64,000 nt of DNA from contig NZ_CP027762.1 of assembly GCF_003852315.1 (NCBI RefSeq), forward strand, positions 1,159,501-1,223,500, given 5' to 3'. The position numbers and the translations under genes are program-made. The stretch is from Pseudomonas sp. LBUM920. Lineage in GTDB: Bacteria > Pseudomonadota > Gammaproteobacteria > Pseudomonadales > Pseudomonadaceae. The notes beneath the pieces are model-generated. The model worked only from the letters and a program-made list of their open reading frames with translations. It did no database searches and was not told where the DNA came from. Each line of letters begins with the position of its first letter. Position 1 is the stretch's first letter. Shown here piece by piece: positions 42,897-51,270 of this stretch.

Positions 42897-43838
42897 TTAC
42901 GCGCGTGCCTGGACGGTCACCCAGTAGCGGGTAAAACGCCGTACTTTCACCGGCAGGCTGACCTCCAGCAGGTCGAGGATGCGTTCGCTGTCATCCAGCG
43001 GGTAACTGCCGGACAGCAGCAGGTTGGCCACTTGCGGGTCGCAATTGATCTGGCCTCGGCGATAGCGACCCAACTCGGCGAGGAAATCGTCCAGGCGCAT
43101 GTGCGCGGCCACCAGCATGCCGTCGGCCCAGGCGCCGCTGTTGGCGTCGGTCGGGCGCGGGGTGTCCCAGCCTTTGCGGGTGAAATTGACTTGGCGCGAG
43201 GCCTCGACGGTCAGCGGCAGGCCGCTGTAGTGGTTGGGCATTACCGCGACATGGCCATCGAAAACTGCCAGTTGCGTATGGTCGTTGAACTGACGCACGT
43301 TCAGCCGCGCCGCCTGGCTGCTGAGCAGGCCTTGGCCGGTCAGCACGTGCAGCGGCGTATCGCCGGGGCGTGCGGTCAGCAAGATCTCGCCTTCGAGCAA
43401 GCGCACCAACCGTTGACTGCCGTCAAAATGCACATCCACAGCGCTGCCGGTGTTGAGCTGCAACTGGCTGCCATCGGCCAGCTGCACCTTGCGTCGTTGG
43501 CCCACGGGGCTGCGGTAGTCGGCGCTCAGCGGCGGCAGAATATGTTGCTGGCGCAGGCTCCAGGCCGCGGCCGAACCGGCGCCGAGGATCAGCAGCAGTT
43601 TGAGGGCCTGGCGCCGGCTGCTGGTTTTCGGCGCGTTCAAGGCCGCGTGCGCCAAGGGTGAGGGCATGCCGCGCAGGCGTTGGTTGACGCGCTGGATGTG
43701 GTCCCACGCGCGTTGATGTTCGCTGTGGGCGTCCAGCCATTGCTGCCAGGCCGCTTGCTGGCGCGGGTTGAGTGCGCCTTGCTGCATTTCCATCAACCAG
43801 TGCACGGCTTGTTCGGCGACTTGCGTGGAGAAGTTCAT
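42897..43838 (-). CDS. fecR: Anti-sigma factor / signal transducer FecR
   Basis: A 313-residue inner-membrane regulator. The cytoplasmic N-terminal domain (QAVHWLMEMQQGALNPRQQ) holds FecI; one membrane helix (LLLILGAGSAAAWSLRQ) lies near residues 80-100; the periplasmic FecR domain (SPVGQRRKVQLADGSQLQLN) contacts the STN domain of FecA. It starts at ATG 43838, overlapping fecI by 4 bp, so they are coupled. Confidence 0.93.
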   Translation of the reverse strand: MNFSTQVAEQAVHWLMEMQQGALNPRQQAAWQQWLDAHSEHQRAWDHIQRVNQRLRGMPSPLAHAALNAPKTSSRRQALKLLLILGAGSAAAWSLRQQHILPPLSADYRSPVGQRRKVQLADGSQLQLNTGSAVDVHFDGSQRLVRLLEGEILLTARPGDTPLHVLTGQGLLSSQAARLNVRQFNDHTQLAVFDGHVAVMPNHYSGLPLTVEASRQVNFTRKGWDTPRPTDANSGAWADGMLVAAHMRLDDFLAELGRYRRGQINCDPQVANLLLSGSYPLDDSERILDLLEVSLPVKVRRFTRYWVTVQARA

Positions 43839-44332
43839 AGGGCGAAGTAGCAGCGCATGGCGGCTTTATTCAGGTGGCGTTTGACGGTGGCGATGGAGAT
43901 ACCCAGCTCGGCGCCGATTTGCGCGTAGGTCAGGCCGTCGAGTTGGGCCAGCAGGAAGGCGCGTTTGACCTGAACGGGCAGGCCGTCGAGCAGTTGGTCG
44001 AGCTCCAGCAAGGTCTGCAGGATGATTGCGCGTTCTTCTTCCGACGGCGCTACGTGTTCGGGCATCTGCACCAGTGCGTCGAGGTAGGCGCGTTCCAGGT
44101 CCTGACGGCGATAAAAGTTGAACAGCACGCGCTTGGCCACGGTGGTGAGGAACGCGCGGGGTTCGATCAGCATTGGCGCGTCCCGCGCGGTAAGTACACG
44201 GATGAAAGTGTCCTGGGCCAGGTCAGCCGCGCTTTCCGGGCAGCCGAGTTTGCGTCGCAACCAGCCGGTAAGCCAGTGGTGATGGTCGTTGTACAGAACT
44301 TCAACGAGGGTGGACGGCTGCAACGCAATCAC
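43835..44332 (-). CDS. fecI: ECF sigma factor FecI
   Basis: A 165-residue iron-starvation sigma factor. Region 2 has HHHWLTGWLRRKLGCPESAADLAQDTFIRV; region 4 has LDGLTYAQIGAELGISIATVKRHL. It would direct RNA polymerase to fecA when FecR is activated. The start is GTG 44332 or TTG 44320; the latter has GGAG at a better distance. A Fur box lies upstream in the shared gap. Confidence 0.93.
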   Translation of the reverse strand: MIALQPSTLVEVLYNDHHHWLTGWLRRKLGCPESAADLAQDTFIRVLTARDAPMLIEPRAFLTTVAKRVLFNFYRRQDLERAYLDALVQMPEHVAPSEEERAIILQTLLELDQLLDGLPVQVKRAFLLAQLDGLTYAQIGAELGISIATVKRHLNKAAMRCYFAL

Positions 44333-44443
44333 TCCGTAAGCATCGGCATGCTTTAGAGAACAAGAATTGTTCGCATTGTAGGGCGCGTGACGAGGTTCGG
44401 CAATCCGTCAGGACCGGTGATTCATCTGTTCTCTTTTGCTTAT

Positions 44444-44462
44444 GAGAATATTTATCATTAAT
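44444..44462. promoter_or_regulatory. Fur box in the divergent gap between fecI and the DUF3649 gene
   Basis: GAGAATATTTATCATTAAT matches the 19-bp GATAATGATAATCATTATC Fur consensus at 13 positions, including ATCATTA. It lies between two divergent iron-uptake transcription units and probably controls both. Confidence 0.72.
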
Positions 44463-44493
44463 ATTGCGCGCTGATGACCCTGGCGCCTCCCGC

Positions 44494-44796
44494 ATGAAAA
44501 GCAAACCCTCACTTCCCGTTGTCTATCGCCTCGCCGTAACTTCGCGCGTGCTGGCTGCCGTGGTCGGCGGTTACCTGATGGCGTCCCTGGCAGCCGTCTG
44601 CCTGGCGTTGTGGATGCCCACGTCCCGCGCCGACGCGGTGATCACCGGGATGATGAGTTCGTTTGTGTTCTATCTGCTGGCGGTAATCTGGTGTTTTGCC
44701 TGCCGCACGGCAGGGCGAGCCTGGTTTGGCGTGATGCTGCCGAGTGCGATGTTTGCCACGCTGGCGGGCATCGGTTTGTGGATGACGCGCACATGA
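44494..44796 (+). CDS. DUF3649 iron-uptake-associated membrane protein
   Basis: A 100-residue protein with three membrane helices (LAAVVGGYLMASLAAVCLAL, SFVFYLLAVIWCFAC and a third near the C-terminus). DUF3649 proteins occur in pseudomonads beside PepSY reductase genes in iron loci; their activity is unknown. ATG 44494 is chosen over an upstream in-frame start because it fits the spacing from the Fur box. Its stop overlaps the start of the PepSY gene by 4 bp. Confidence 0.82.
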   Translation: MKSKPSLPVVYRLAVTSRVLAAVVGGYLMASLAAVCLALWMPTSRADAVITGMMSSFVFYLLAVIWCFACRTAGRAWFGVMLPSAMFATLAGIGLWMTRT

Positions 44797-46367
44797 AAGA
44801 GGGCTTTCGCCAGGCGATGGCCTGGTTGCACACCTGGGCTGGACTGATTTTTGGCTGGCTGCTGTTTGCGATTTTCCTGACAGGGACCTTGTCCTATTTC
44901 AAGGACGAAATTACCCATTGGATGCAGCCCGAAGTGCAGGCTTATCCGTTGGATGACGCGCGTAGCCTCGCCGCCGCCCAAACCTATCTGCAGCAACAGG
45001 CGCCCAATGCCGCGCGCTGGTTTATCACCCTGCCGGACAGCCGCGATCCCGGCCTGTCGGTGATGTGGCAAGACAAGGTCGACCCCGGCAAACGCGGCAA
45101 CTTCATCCAGAAAGTCCTCGATCCCGTCACCAGCCAGCCCGTGCAGGCGCGTGAAAGCATGGGCGGCGAGTTCTTCTATCGCTTCCACTTTCAGCTGCAG
45201 ATGCCTTACCCGTGGGGGCGCTGGCTGTCGACCATCGCCGCGATGGTGATGTTTGTCGCACTGATCACCGGCATCATCACCCACAAGAAAATCTTCAAGG
45301 ACTTCTTCACCTTCCGCCCACGCAAAGGCCAGCGCTCCTGGCTCGACGGGCATAACGCGGTGGGCGTGCTGGTGCTGCCATTTCACTTGATGATCACCTA
45401 CAGCAGTCTGGTGATCTTCATGAGCATGGTGATGCCCGCGCCGATCGTGGCTTCCTACGGCGACGACAGCCGTGCGTTTTTCAATGAAGTGTTCCCCAAT
45501 ACCAACAACGCGCCGGCGCTCGGCCAGCCGGGTGTATTGCTGCCGTTAGGGCCGATGTACGAGCAGGCGCGCCAGCAATGGGCGGGTGGGCATGTTGGTC
45601 GTTTGGTGGTCAACAACCCTGGCGATGTGAACGCCTCGGTCAATGTGGTCCGCGCAGGTGCCGACCGTGTGGTGCACGATTTCGGCAGCAGCGTGTCGTT
45701 CAACGGCACCACCGGCGAGTTGTTGCGGGTCAGCGGTGAACAGTCGTTGCCGGCGGCAATTGGCGGAAGTTTCTACGGCTTGCACATGGGCCATTTCGCC
45801 GGCCCGGTGCTGCGTTGGTTGTACTTTATCTGCGGGCTGGCGGGCACGGCGATGATCGGCACGGGCCTTGTGATTTGGCTCGGCAAGCGCCAGCTCAAGC
45901 ACGCCAAAACTGCTGCGATGCCGTTTGAACTGCGGCTGGTTGAAGTGCTGAACATGGCCAGTATGGCCGGGCTGATGATCGCCATCGCCGCGTTTTTCTG
46001 GGCCAACCGGTTGTTGCCGGTGAGCTTCGCCGAGCGGTCCGACTGGGAAGTGCAAACCTTCTTTATTGCCTGGGGCCTGAGCCTGTTGCATGCCGTGCTG
46101 CGTCGAGGCCGCCAGGGCTGGGTTGAGCAACTGAGCCTTGGCGCCTTGCTGTTTGTGGCCATTCCACTGCTCAACGCATTGACCACGTCGCAGCACTTGG
46201 GCGTGTCACTGGCCAGCGGTGATTGGGCCATGGCCGGTTTCGACCTGACGTGCCTGGCCAGCGGCCTGTTCCTGACCTGGGCGGCCTGGAAGATGCAGCG
46301 CCGCGCGGCGCCGCAGCTCAAGGCCGAACGCGCACGTGGACTGACGCTCAAGCAGGAGGCGAACTGA
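44793..46367 (+). CDS. PepSY-type membrane protein, probable ferric-siderophore reductase
   Basis: A 524-residue inner-membrane protein with N-terminal AWLHTWAGLIFGWLLFAIF, PepSY domains in the periplasmic loops and a conserved histidine pattern (ITHWMQPE, GHNAVGVLVLPFHLM, GLHMGHFAG). Relatives such as FoxB and FpvG reduce iron from siderophores in the periplasm, so reduction of ferric iron is the likely role. ATG 44793 overlaps the DUF3649 gene. The substrate could be ferric citrate or an unknown siderophore. Confidence 0.85.
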   Translation: MKEGFRQAMAWLHTWAGLIFGWLLFAIFLTGTLSYFKDEITHWMQPEVQAYPLDDARSLAAAQTYLQQQAPNAARWFITLPDSRDPGLSVMWQDKVDPGKRGNFIQKVLDPVTSQPVQARESMGGEFFYRFHFQLQMPYPWGRWLSTIAAMVMFVALITGIITHKKIFKDFFTFRPRKGQRSWLDGHNAVGVLVLPFHLMITYSSLVIFMSMVMPAPIVASYGDDSRAFFNEVFPNTNNAPALGQPGVLLPLGPMYEQARQQWAGGHVGRLVVNNPGDVNASVNVVRAGADRVVHDFGSSVSFNGTTGELLRVSGEQSLPAAIGGSFYGLHMGHFAGPVLRWLYFICGLAGTAMIGTGLVIWLGKRQLKHAKTAAMPFELRLVEVLNMASMAGLMIAIAAFFWANRLLPVSFAERSDWEVQTFFIAWGLSLLHAVLRRGRQGWVEQLSLGALLFVAIPLLNALTTSQHLGVSLASGDWAMAGFDLTCLASGLFLTWAAWKMQRRAAPQLKAERARGLTLKQEAN

Positions 46368-46694
46368 ATGCTGCTCGCCCTGTTGATGTGCTACGCCGGG
46401 TTTACCGCGCTGTGCCTGTCCACCGACCGCCATCACGGTGAATTGCTGCACAGCAAACCCTCACCACCCCGACGCCTCACGTTGCGTGTGGCCGGTTGGC
46501 TGCTGCTGGCGCTGTCGATGTGGCCGGCCGTGGCGGCCTCGAATTGGGCGCAGGGGGTGGTGGAGTGGTGCGCCGTTTTGATGCTCAGCGCACTGTTGCT
46601 GGTGTTGCTGTTGCCATATCGGCCAAGGCTGGCCTTGATTCTGGCGGGCGTCGGCCTGCTGGCCAGCCCTGTTGCGGCGTTCGCCTTACTCTGA
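46368..46694 (+). CDS. DUF3325 small membrane protein
   Basis: A 108-residue protein with three or four helices (LLALLMCYAGFTALCLSTDR, GWLLLALSMWPAVAA, VLMLSALLLVLLLPY). It starts right after the PepSY stop with no gap, so it is part of the same unit. DUF3325 often accompanies DUF3649 and PepSY proteins; it may be an accessory subunit. Confidence 0.8.
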   Translation: MLLALLMCYAGFTALCLSTDRHHGELLHSKPSPPRRLTLRVAGWLLLALSMWPAVAASNWAQGVVEWCAVLMLSALLLVLLLPYRPRLALILAGVGLLASPVAAFALL

Positions 46695-46701
46695 GCTTCC
46701 C

Positions 46702-47280
46702 ATGATGATCAGCCCCCCACCGGAATCCCAGGACAGCCAGCACACCGATGCGGCCGGTGGGCGTGCGCATTTCCTGCAGGTGTTTTTGTCGCAGCGCTCG
46801 CAGATGGAAGCGCTGGTCAGCCGACGCGTAGGCTGCCGGGCGACGGCGGCCGACCTGGTGCAGGACCTGTTCCTGCGCTTCTGGCGCCGGCCGCTGGTGC
46901 AGGTCGAAGAACTCAGCACCTACTTGTTGCGCTGCGCCGGCAACATCGCCATTGATCACTTGCGCAGTGAAGGCGCCCGGGTGCGCAGCAGTGAGGGCTG
47001 GTTGCCAGAGCAGCAAGACAACCAGGGTTCCGAGCCCCAGGCGGCGTTTGAAGCGGGCAATGACCTGCGCCATGTAGAAGCCGCCCTGCGCAGCCTGCCG
47101 GAGCGCACTCGGCAGATTTTCCTGCTCAACCGCATCCACGGCCGCAAATATGCGCAAATTGCCCAGGCCATGGGGCTGTCCCAAAGTGCCGTGGAAAAAC
47201 ATATGATGCGTGCCCTCGAAGCCTGCAAAGCCAGCCTTCGCGAACCCTCGTCCCCACGCACGCCAGGGAAAGCACCGTGA
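46702..47280 (+). CDS. FecI-family ECF sigma factor (second system)
   Basis: A 192-residue iron-type sigma factor. Region 2 has SRRVGCRATAADLVQDLFLRF; region 4 has NRIHGRKYAQIAQAMGLSQSAV. ATG 46702 is used, seven bases after the DUF3325 stop; ATG 46705 is equally possible. It overlaps fecR-like gene 47277 by 4 bp (GTGA). It lies in the reductase operon, not in front of its own receptor, which is unusual. Confidence 0.88.
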   Translation: MMISPPPESQDSQHTDAAGGRAHFLQVFLSQRSQMEALVSRRVGCRATAADLVQDLFLRFWRRPLVQVEELSTYLLRCAGNIAIDHLRSEGARVRSSEGWLPEQQDNQGSEPQAAFEAGNDLRHVEAALRSLPERTRQIFLLNRIHGRKYAQIAQAMGLSQSAVEKHMMRALEACKASLREPSSPRTPGKAP

Positions 47281-48254
47281 ACGTCACCCCCACGCCCGCC
47301 CAGGAGCAGGCCGCACTCGAATGGTTGAGCTTGTTGCATGACCAGCCCAGCAGCGGTGACCAGGCCACGTTCAGCCGCTGGTTGCGTGCCGACCCCGCGC
47401 ATGTCGAGGCCTATGCTCAGGCCCAGGTGTTGTGGGAATTGAGCGAGGTGCCGGCACGCAAACTGGCGGACGAAGAGGCCTTGGCCTTGCAGGGCTACCT
47501 CAACGCGATGAACCCCCCGAAGCGCTCGCGTGCGGTGCGTTGGTCCGGCGCCCTGGCCGCGGCCGCGTGCCTGCTGGTGATGGTGTCGATGGGCGCCGGC
47601 TGGCAGCCGTCGCGCTGGGTCGATGACTTCGGTGCTGATTACGTGACGGCGCCGGGGCAGGTGCAGACCGTGACCCTGGCCGATCAATCCCAAGTCACTC
47701 TGGATGCCGACAGCGCCATTGCCGTCGACTTCAGCCACGGCGAGCGCCACATTCAGTTGCGCCGCGGGGCGGGGTTTTTCAGCGTGACCCACACCGGCCA
47801 GCCCTTTGTGGTGGCGGCTGGCAGTGGCGAAGCGCGAGTGCTCGGCACGCAGTTTGAAGTGCGCCTGCAACCGGCCGGCGCTCAGGTGACGGTGCTGTCC
47901 GGCCGCGTGGGTGTCACACCGTCACGCCAGGGCCAACAGCAAATTCTTACGGCAGGCCAGCAAGTGGCCTACGCCGACGGTGTGGCCGATCCCCTGCACG
48001 CGGTCGACTGCGAATCACGTCTGGCATGGCGCGATGGCTGGCTCAACTACTACAAGGTGCCGTTGGCGGATGTGGTCAGGGACCTTGGCCGCTACTACCC
48101 GGGCAGGATCCTTCTGCTCAACGACGAGATGGGCGCCAGGCGCGTCAGTGGCAGTTTCCCAAGCAAGGACCCCTTGGCAGTTTTGAGTGCCTTGCAGGCC
48201 GTTCTGGGTTTTGAACAACACGCTGTGCTGGGTCGCATGATTGTATTGCGCTAG
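47277..48254 (+). CDS. FecR-family anti-sigma factor (second system)
   Basis: 325 residues. The N-terminal cytoplasmic part has LEWLSLLHDQPSSGDQATF, the membrane helix AALAAAACLLVMVSMGAGWQ is near residue 90, and the FecR domain follows (TAPGQVQTVTLADQSQVTLD). It starts at GTG 47277 overlapping the sigma gene. It is followed by a terminator, so the downstream TonB receptor is not in the same transcript. Which receptor talks to it is open. Confidence 0.88.
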   Translation: MNVTPTPAQEQAALEWLSLLHDQPSSGDQATFSRWLRADPAHVEAYAQAQVLWELSEVPARKLADEEALALQGYLNAMNPPKRSRAVRWSGALAAAACLLVMVSMGAGWQPSRWVDDFGADYVTAPGQVQTVTLADQSQVTLDADSAIAVDFSHGERHIQLRRGAGFFSVTHTGQPFVVAAGSGEARVLGTQFEVRLQPAGAQVTVLSGRVGVTPSRQGQQQILTAGQQVAYADGVADPLHAVDCESRLAWRDGWLNYYKVPLADVVRDLGRYYPGRILLLNDEMGARRVSGSFPSKDPLAVLSALQAVLGFEQHAVLGRMIVLR

Positions 48255-48268
48255 ACACGAATGCTTCG

Positions 48269-48296
48269 ATCGTCACTTTCAGCGTGACGATTTTTT
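48269..48296 (+). terminator. Rho-independent terminator after the second fecR-like gene
   Basis: An 8-bp perfect stem (48269-48276 with 48284-48291) with a 7-nt loop and a T6 run. It ends the operon starting at 44494 and separates it from the receptor gene. Confidence 0.85.
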
Positions 48297-48304
48297 CAAA
48301 AAAT
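48290..48304. promoter_or_regulatory. AT-rich 7-1-7 palindrome at the terminator tail
   Basis: ATTTTTT-C-AAAAAAT is centred on the same TTTT-C-AAAA core as the palindrome at 19165. Its overlap with the terminator T-run may be chance. If it is a Fur or sigma-factor site, it lies more than 200 bp before the receptor gene. Confidence 0.3.
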
Positions 48305-48518
48305 TCCTCTTGCCGGTTTTTTACAGGGCGCTGTAGGCCAGGTATCCCGGTGCCTGTAGATCGTTCATTTAACCTTCATCCCAATTGCCAAAACTTGTCA
48401 CCAAACCGTTACACGGGCCGAGGATGATCCCCGGATTCCTGAGCAGGTGGTCAGGAAGATTGGCGTCGCCGTTCACCCGGTTCTGACAGCCAGTACCTCC
48501 CTCCATAACAACAGATAG
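48305..48518. other. Leader region of the TonB receptor gene
   Basis: 214 bp with no gene. It contains GTAAGGGAT-type ribosome-site sequences close to the start but no riboswitch pattern that I can recognise (no B12 box, for example). Confidence 0.45.
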
Positions 48519-50780
48519 ATGCACGTAAGGGATCTACTCGTGACGATCAACACACTCTCTGCCCTGCTTTTAGCATCGGGCCTAGGTAGCTTTGCGCCGC
48601 TGGTTTTGGCAGACACCACTCAGGATGTCGGTTCGGTGAATGTTGCCGGCAAACAAACCCTGGGCAATGGGCACATGATTCGCGAAGAAAGTGCCAAGGC
48701 GCGGTCGACGGTAACCAAGGAAGCCATGGACGAAATGTCCGCGACCGCCAACGCCATCGACAAGCTTAAATACACGCCGGGCATCAACGTATCCAGCGAC
48801 GACGCCAGCGGCACCAGCGGCACCAACTTCACCATGCGGGGCATGAGCTCGGACCAGGTCGGGGTGTCCGTCGACGGCGTGCCGATCAACGACTCGGGCA
48901 ACTACAGCGTGTATTCAAACCAACTCGGCGACCCGGAAAACCTCGCCGAAGTATTTGCCACCCAGGGCTCCTCCGAGGCGGATGGCCCGCATATCGGCTC
49001 CAGTGGCGGCAACATCGGCATGATCACGATTCGCCCGACCAAAGAGTCCGGGCTGTTTGCCAAACAGATCGTCGGTGCCAATGACCTGCGCAAGACGTTC
49101 GTGCGGGTGAACACGGGCGATTTTGGCGGCCTCAAGAGCTGGGTGTCGGCCTCTCACCTGGAGGGTGACAAGTGGCGCGGCAAAGGTACGCTGCGCAGTG
49201 ACAAAGTCGAGTGGAGCAGCCTGTTCGAAGACGGCAATGGCAACTCGACCCTGGCGACAGTGAAGTACAACAACCAGGAAAACTACAACTACAACACCTT
49301 GAGCAAGTCGCAGTTCGAGACTGACGGACGCCGCAAGGACTACTCGCAAACGCCGGTGTACAAGTCGGGCTTGCTGTCCTCGTCCTACAAGCTCAATCGC
49401 AACCCGTTCGAAAGCGTCAACGCCACGCTCACCCAGCGCTGGCAGTTGCAGGACAACCTGGCGCTGACGGTCACACCCTATTACTACTGGGCCAACGGTG
49501 GCAGCTTCAGCGGCCAGACCGCATCGAACCTGGGGCCGAAGTCTGATAAAGCCGGCAACTACAACCTGAGCAACCTGCAATCGGCCAACTATTACCGGCC
49601 ATCGTGGACCGAAACCTGGCGCCCTGGCGTCACCGCGAAAATGAAATGGGACATCAACGAAGAACACAGCCTGGACTATGGCTACTGGTATGAACGCGCA
49701 CGCCAGCGCCAGACCCAGCCATTTATCGGCATCAACCGCGAAGGCGCGCCCGATGATGTGTGGGGCGATTACAACAGCGGCGGGCAGGTCGTCGACAAGA
49801 ACGGCGCGACAGTCCAGGGCCGCCACTATTACACCGTCACCCCGTCGCAGAAACTCTGGGTGCAGGACAGCTGGCAGGCCACGCCGGACCTGAGTTTTGT
49901 CGGCGGCGTGGCATACCAATATGTCGAGCGTGACGGTAACAACTTGGGCAGCCTGTACGACAAGCCAGAAAAACGTAACACCCGTTATCACCAGTTCCTG
50001 CCGAGTTTCAGCGCCAAGTACCAGGTCGACGAAAGCAACCAGACCTTCTACAACGTCACCCGCAACATGCGCACGCCGCCCAACTACGTGCTGTACAACA
50101 AGGGCGACTCGGTCAGCCTCAAGTCTGAGTTGAGCTGGAACCAGGAACTGGGCTGGCGCTACACCGAAGATGACATGGCGTTGAGCGCGACTCTGTTCTA
50201 CATCAGCTTCAAGGATCGCCAGGTGTCGACCACCGACTCTGCCGGCGACTACATGGTGCTCAACGTCGGCAGCGTGGATAACAAAGGCCTGGAACTGGAG
50301 TGGAGCGGTTTGTTGCCGCATAACTTCAACTACTACGCCTCGTACACCTACACAAAGTCCGAGCAGCAAGACGATTTGCTCAGCAAGAATGTGCTGTTGC
50401 CTACCTCGGGCAAGCAATTGGCCAACGTGCCGGAAAACATGTTCAACCTGGTGTTCGGTTATGACGACTCGCGTTTCTACGCCAACGCGGCAGGCAAATA
50501 CGTCGGCAGTTTTTATGGCGATTTGACCAACAAGGAAAAAATTGAAGGCCGCACCGTGTTTGACCTGAACGCCGGTATTTACTTGCCGGTGGACAAGAAA
50601 GTCATCAAGTCGGCGACCCTGCGGTTTTCGATGCTCAACGTATTCGACAAGGAATACCTGAGCTCGGCGCGCACTGTGGCGTTCAACTCGGTACCGGTTA
50701 ACGGCCTGGCGCCGAGTACGGCGTTTTACAACGTGGGGGAAGAGCGCACGGCGATGGTGTCGCTGGAAGCCAACTTCTAA
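48519..50780 (+). CDS. TonB-dependent receptor without STN domain
   Basis: A 753-residue outer-membrane receptor. Signal peptide to about residue 31 (LVLADTT), TonB-box-like DVGSVNVAG straight after it, plug (TPGINVSSDDASGTSGTNF, RGMSSDQVGVSVDGVP) and barrel ending MVSLEANF. There is no STN domain between the signal peptide and the TonB box, so it cannot signal to FecR in the usual way although a FecR gene precedes it. ATG 48519 is listed; GTG 48540 has a better AAGGGA site. Substrate unknown; probably an iron or siderophore complex. Confidence 0.87.
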   Translation: MHVRDLLVTINTLSALLLASGLGSFAPLVLADTTQDVGSVNVAGKQTLGNGHMIREESAKARSTVTKEAMDEMSATANAIDKLKYTPGINVSSDDASGTSGTNFTMRGMSSDQVGVSVDGVPINDSGNYSVYSNQLGDPENLAEVFATQGSSEADGPHIGSSGGNIGMITIRPTKESGLFAKQIVGANDLRKTFVRVNTGDFGGLKSWVSASHLEGDKWRGKGTLRSDKVEWSSLFEDGNGNSTLATVKYNNQENYNYNTLSKSQFETDGRRKDYSQTPVYKSGLLSSSYKLNRNPFESVNATLTQRWQLQDNLALTVTPYYYWANGGSFSGQTASNLGPKSDKAGNYNLSNLQSANYYRPSWTETWRPGVTAKMKWDINEEHSLDYGYWYERARQRQTQPFIGINREGAPDDVWGDYNSGGQVVDKNGATVQGRHYYTVTPSQKLWVQDSWQATPDLSFVGGVAYQYVERDGNNLGSLYDKPEKRNTRYHQFLPSFSAKYQVDESNQTFYNVTRNMRTPPNYVLYNKGDSVSLKSELSWNQELGWRYTEDDMALSATLFYISFKDRQVSTTDSAGDYMVLNVGSVDNKGLELEWSGLLPHNFNYYASYTYTKSEQQDDLLSKNVLLPTSGKQLANVPENMFNLVFGYDDSRFYANAAGKYVGSFYGDLTNKEKIEGRTVFDLNAGIYLPVDKKVIKSATLRFSMLNVFDKEYLSSARTVAFNSVPVNGLAPSTAFYNVGEERTAMVSLEANF

Positions 50781-50800
50781 CTCAGGCTGGCGCAGAGCAA

Positions 50801-50893
50801 AATGTGGGAGCGGGCTTGCCCGCGAAGGCGGTGGATCAGTCAATACAGGTAACAACTGACACTCCGCTTTCGCGAGCAAGCCCGTCCCCACAT
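50801..50893. repeat. REPIN (GTGGGAGCGGGCTTGC type)
   Basis: AATGTGGGAGCGGGCTTGCC and its inverse, with a slightly shortened right arm (GTCCCCACATT). It lies between the receptor gene and the convergent glutaredoxin gene. Confidence 0.88.
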
Positions 50894-50919
50894 TAGTTCT
50901 GCAGTGTTTTGCAGATCAG

Positions 50920-51270
50920 CTATTTCAACGCGGCCATGATCGCCTCAGGGTTGAACTCGCGAATCAGCGTGCCGTTCACGTCCACAAACGGAATCCCGCC
51001 ACCGCCCAATGCCTCATAGGTTGTGCGCGCCTGGGCATCCTTCTCAATGTCCAGCGCCTGGTACGGAATGCCTTTCTGGTCCAGAAAACGTCGGATCTGC
51101 TTGCAGTAGCCACACCACTCGGTGGAATAGAGCACGACACGCGCCGATGTGCGCACTTGCTCTGAAACCACCTGCGAGGGGTTGAACAGCCGCTCGATCT
51201 TGCCCCAGTTCTGGATCACCACCACGACCAGCAACACCAACAGGACTTTCTTGAAGACCCCGCCGAGCAT
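50920..51270 (-). CDS. Membrane-anchored glutaredoxin-family protein
   Basis: 116 residues. One N-terminal helix (KVLLVLLVVVVIQ) is followed by a glutaredoxin domain with CGYC at 53-56 and the cis-proline GIPFV at 92-96. It may reduce disulfides at the membrane; its side (cytoplasm or periplasm) is unclear. It starts at ATG 51270, overlapping the yejK stop by 1 bp, so it is translated together with it. Confidence 0.87.
   Translation of the reverse strand: MLGGVFKKVLLVLLVVVVIQNWGKIERLFNPSQVVSEQVRTSARVVLYSTEWCGYCKQIRRFLDQKGIPYQALDIEKDAQARTTYEALGGGGIPFVDVNGTLIREFNPEAIMAALK

Noticed and set aside
44610..44792. N-terminal extension of the PepSY protein
   Set aside because: The extra codons overlap the DUF3649 gene in another frame and are hydrophilic and non-conserved; ATG 44793 fits the family and the 4-bp overlap.
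48305..48518. A riboswitch before the TonB receptor gene
   Set aside because: No B12 box or other recognised aptamer element was seen.
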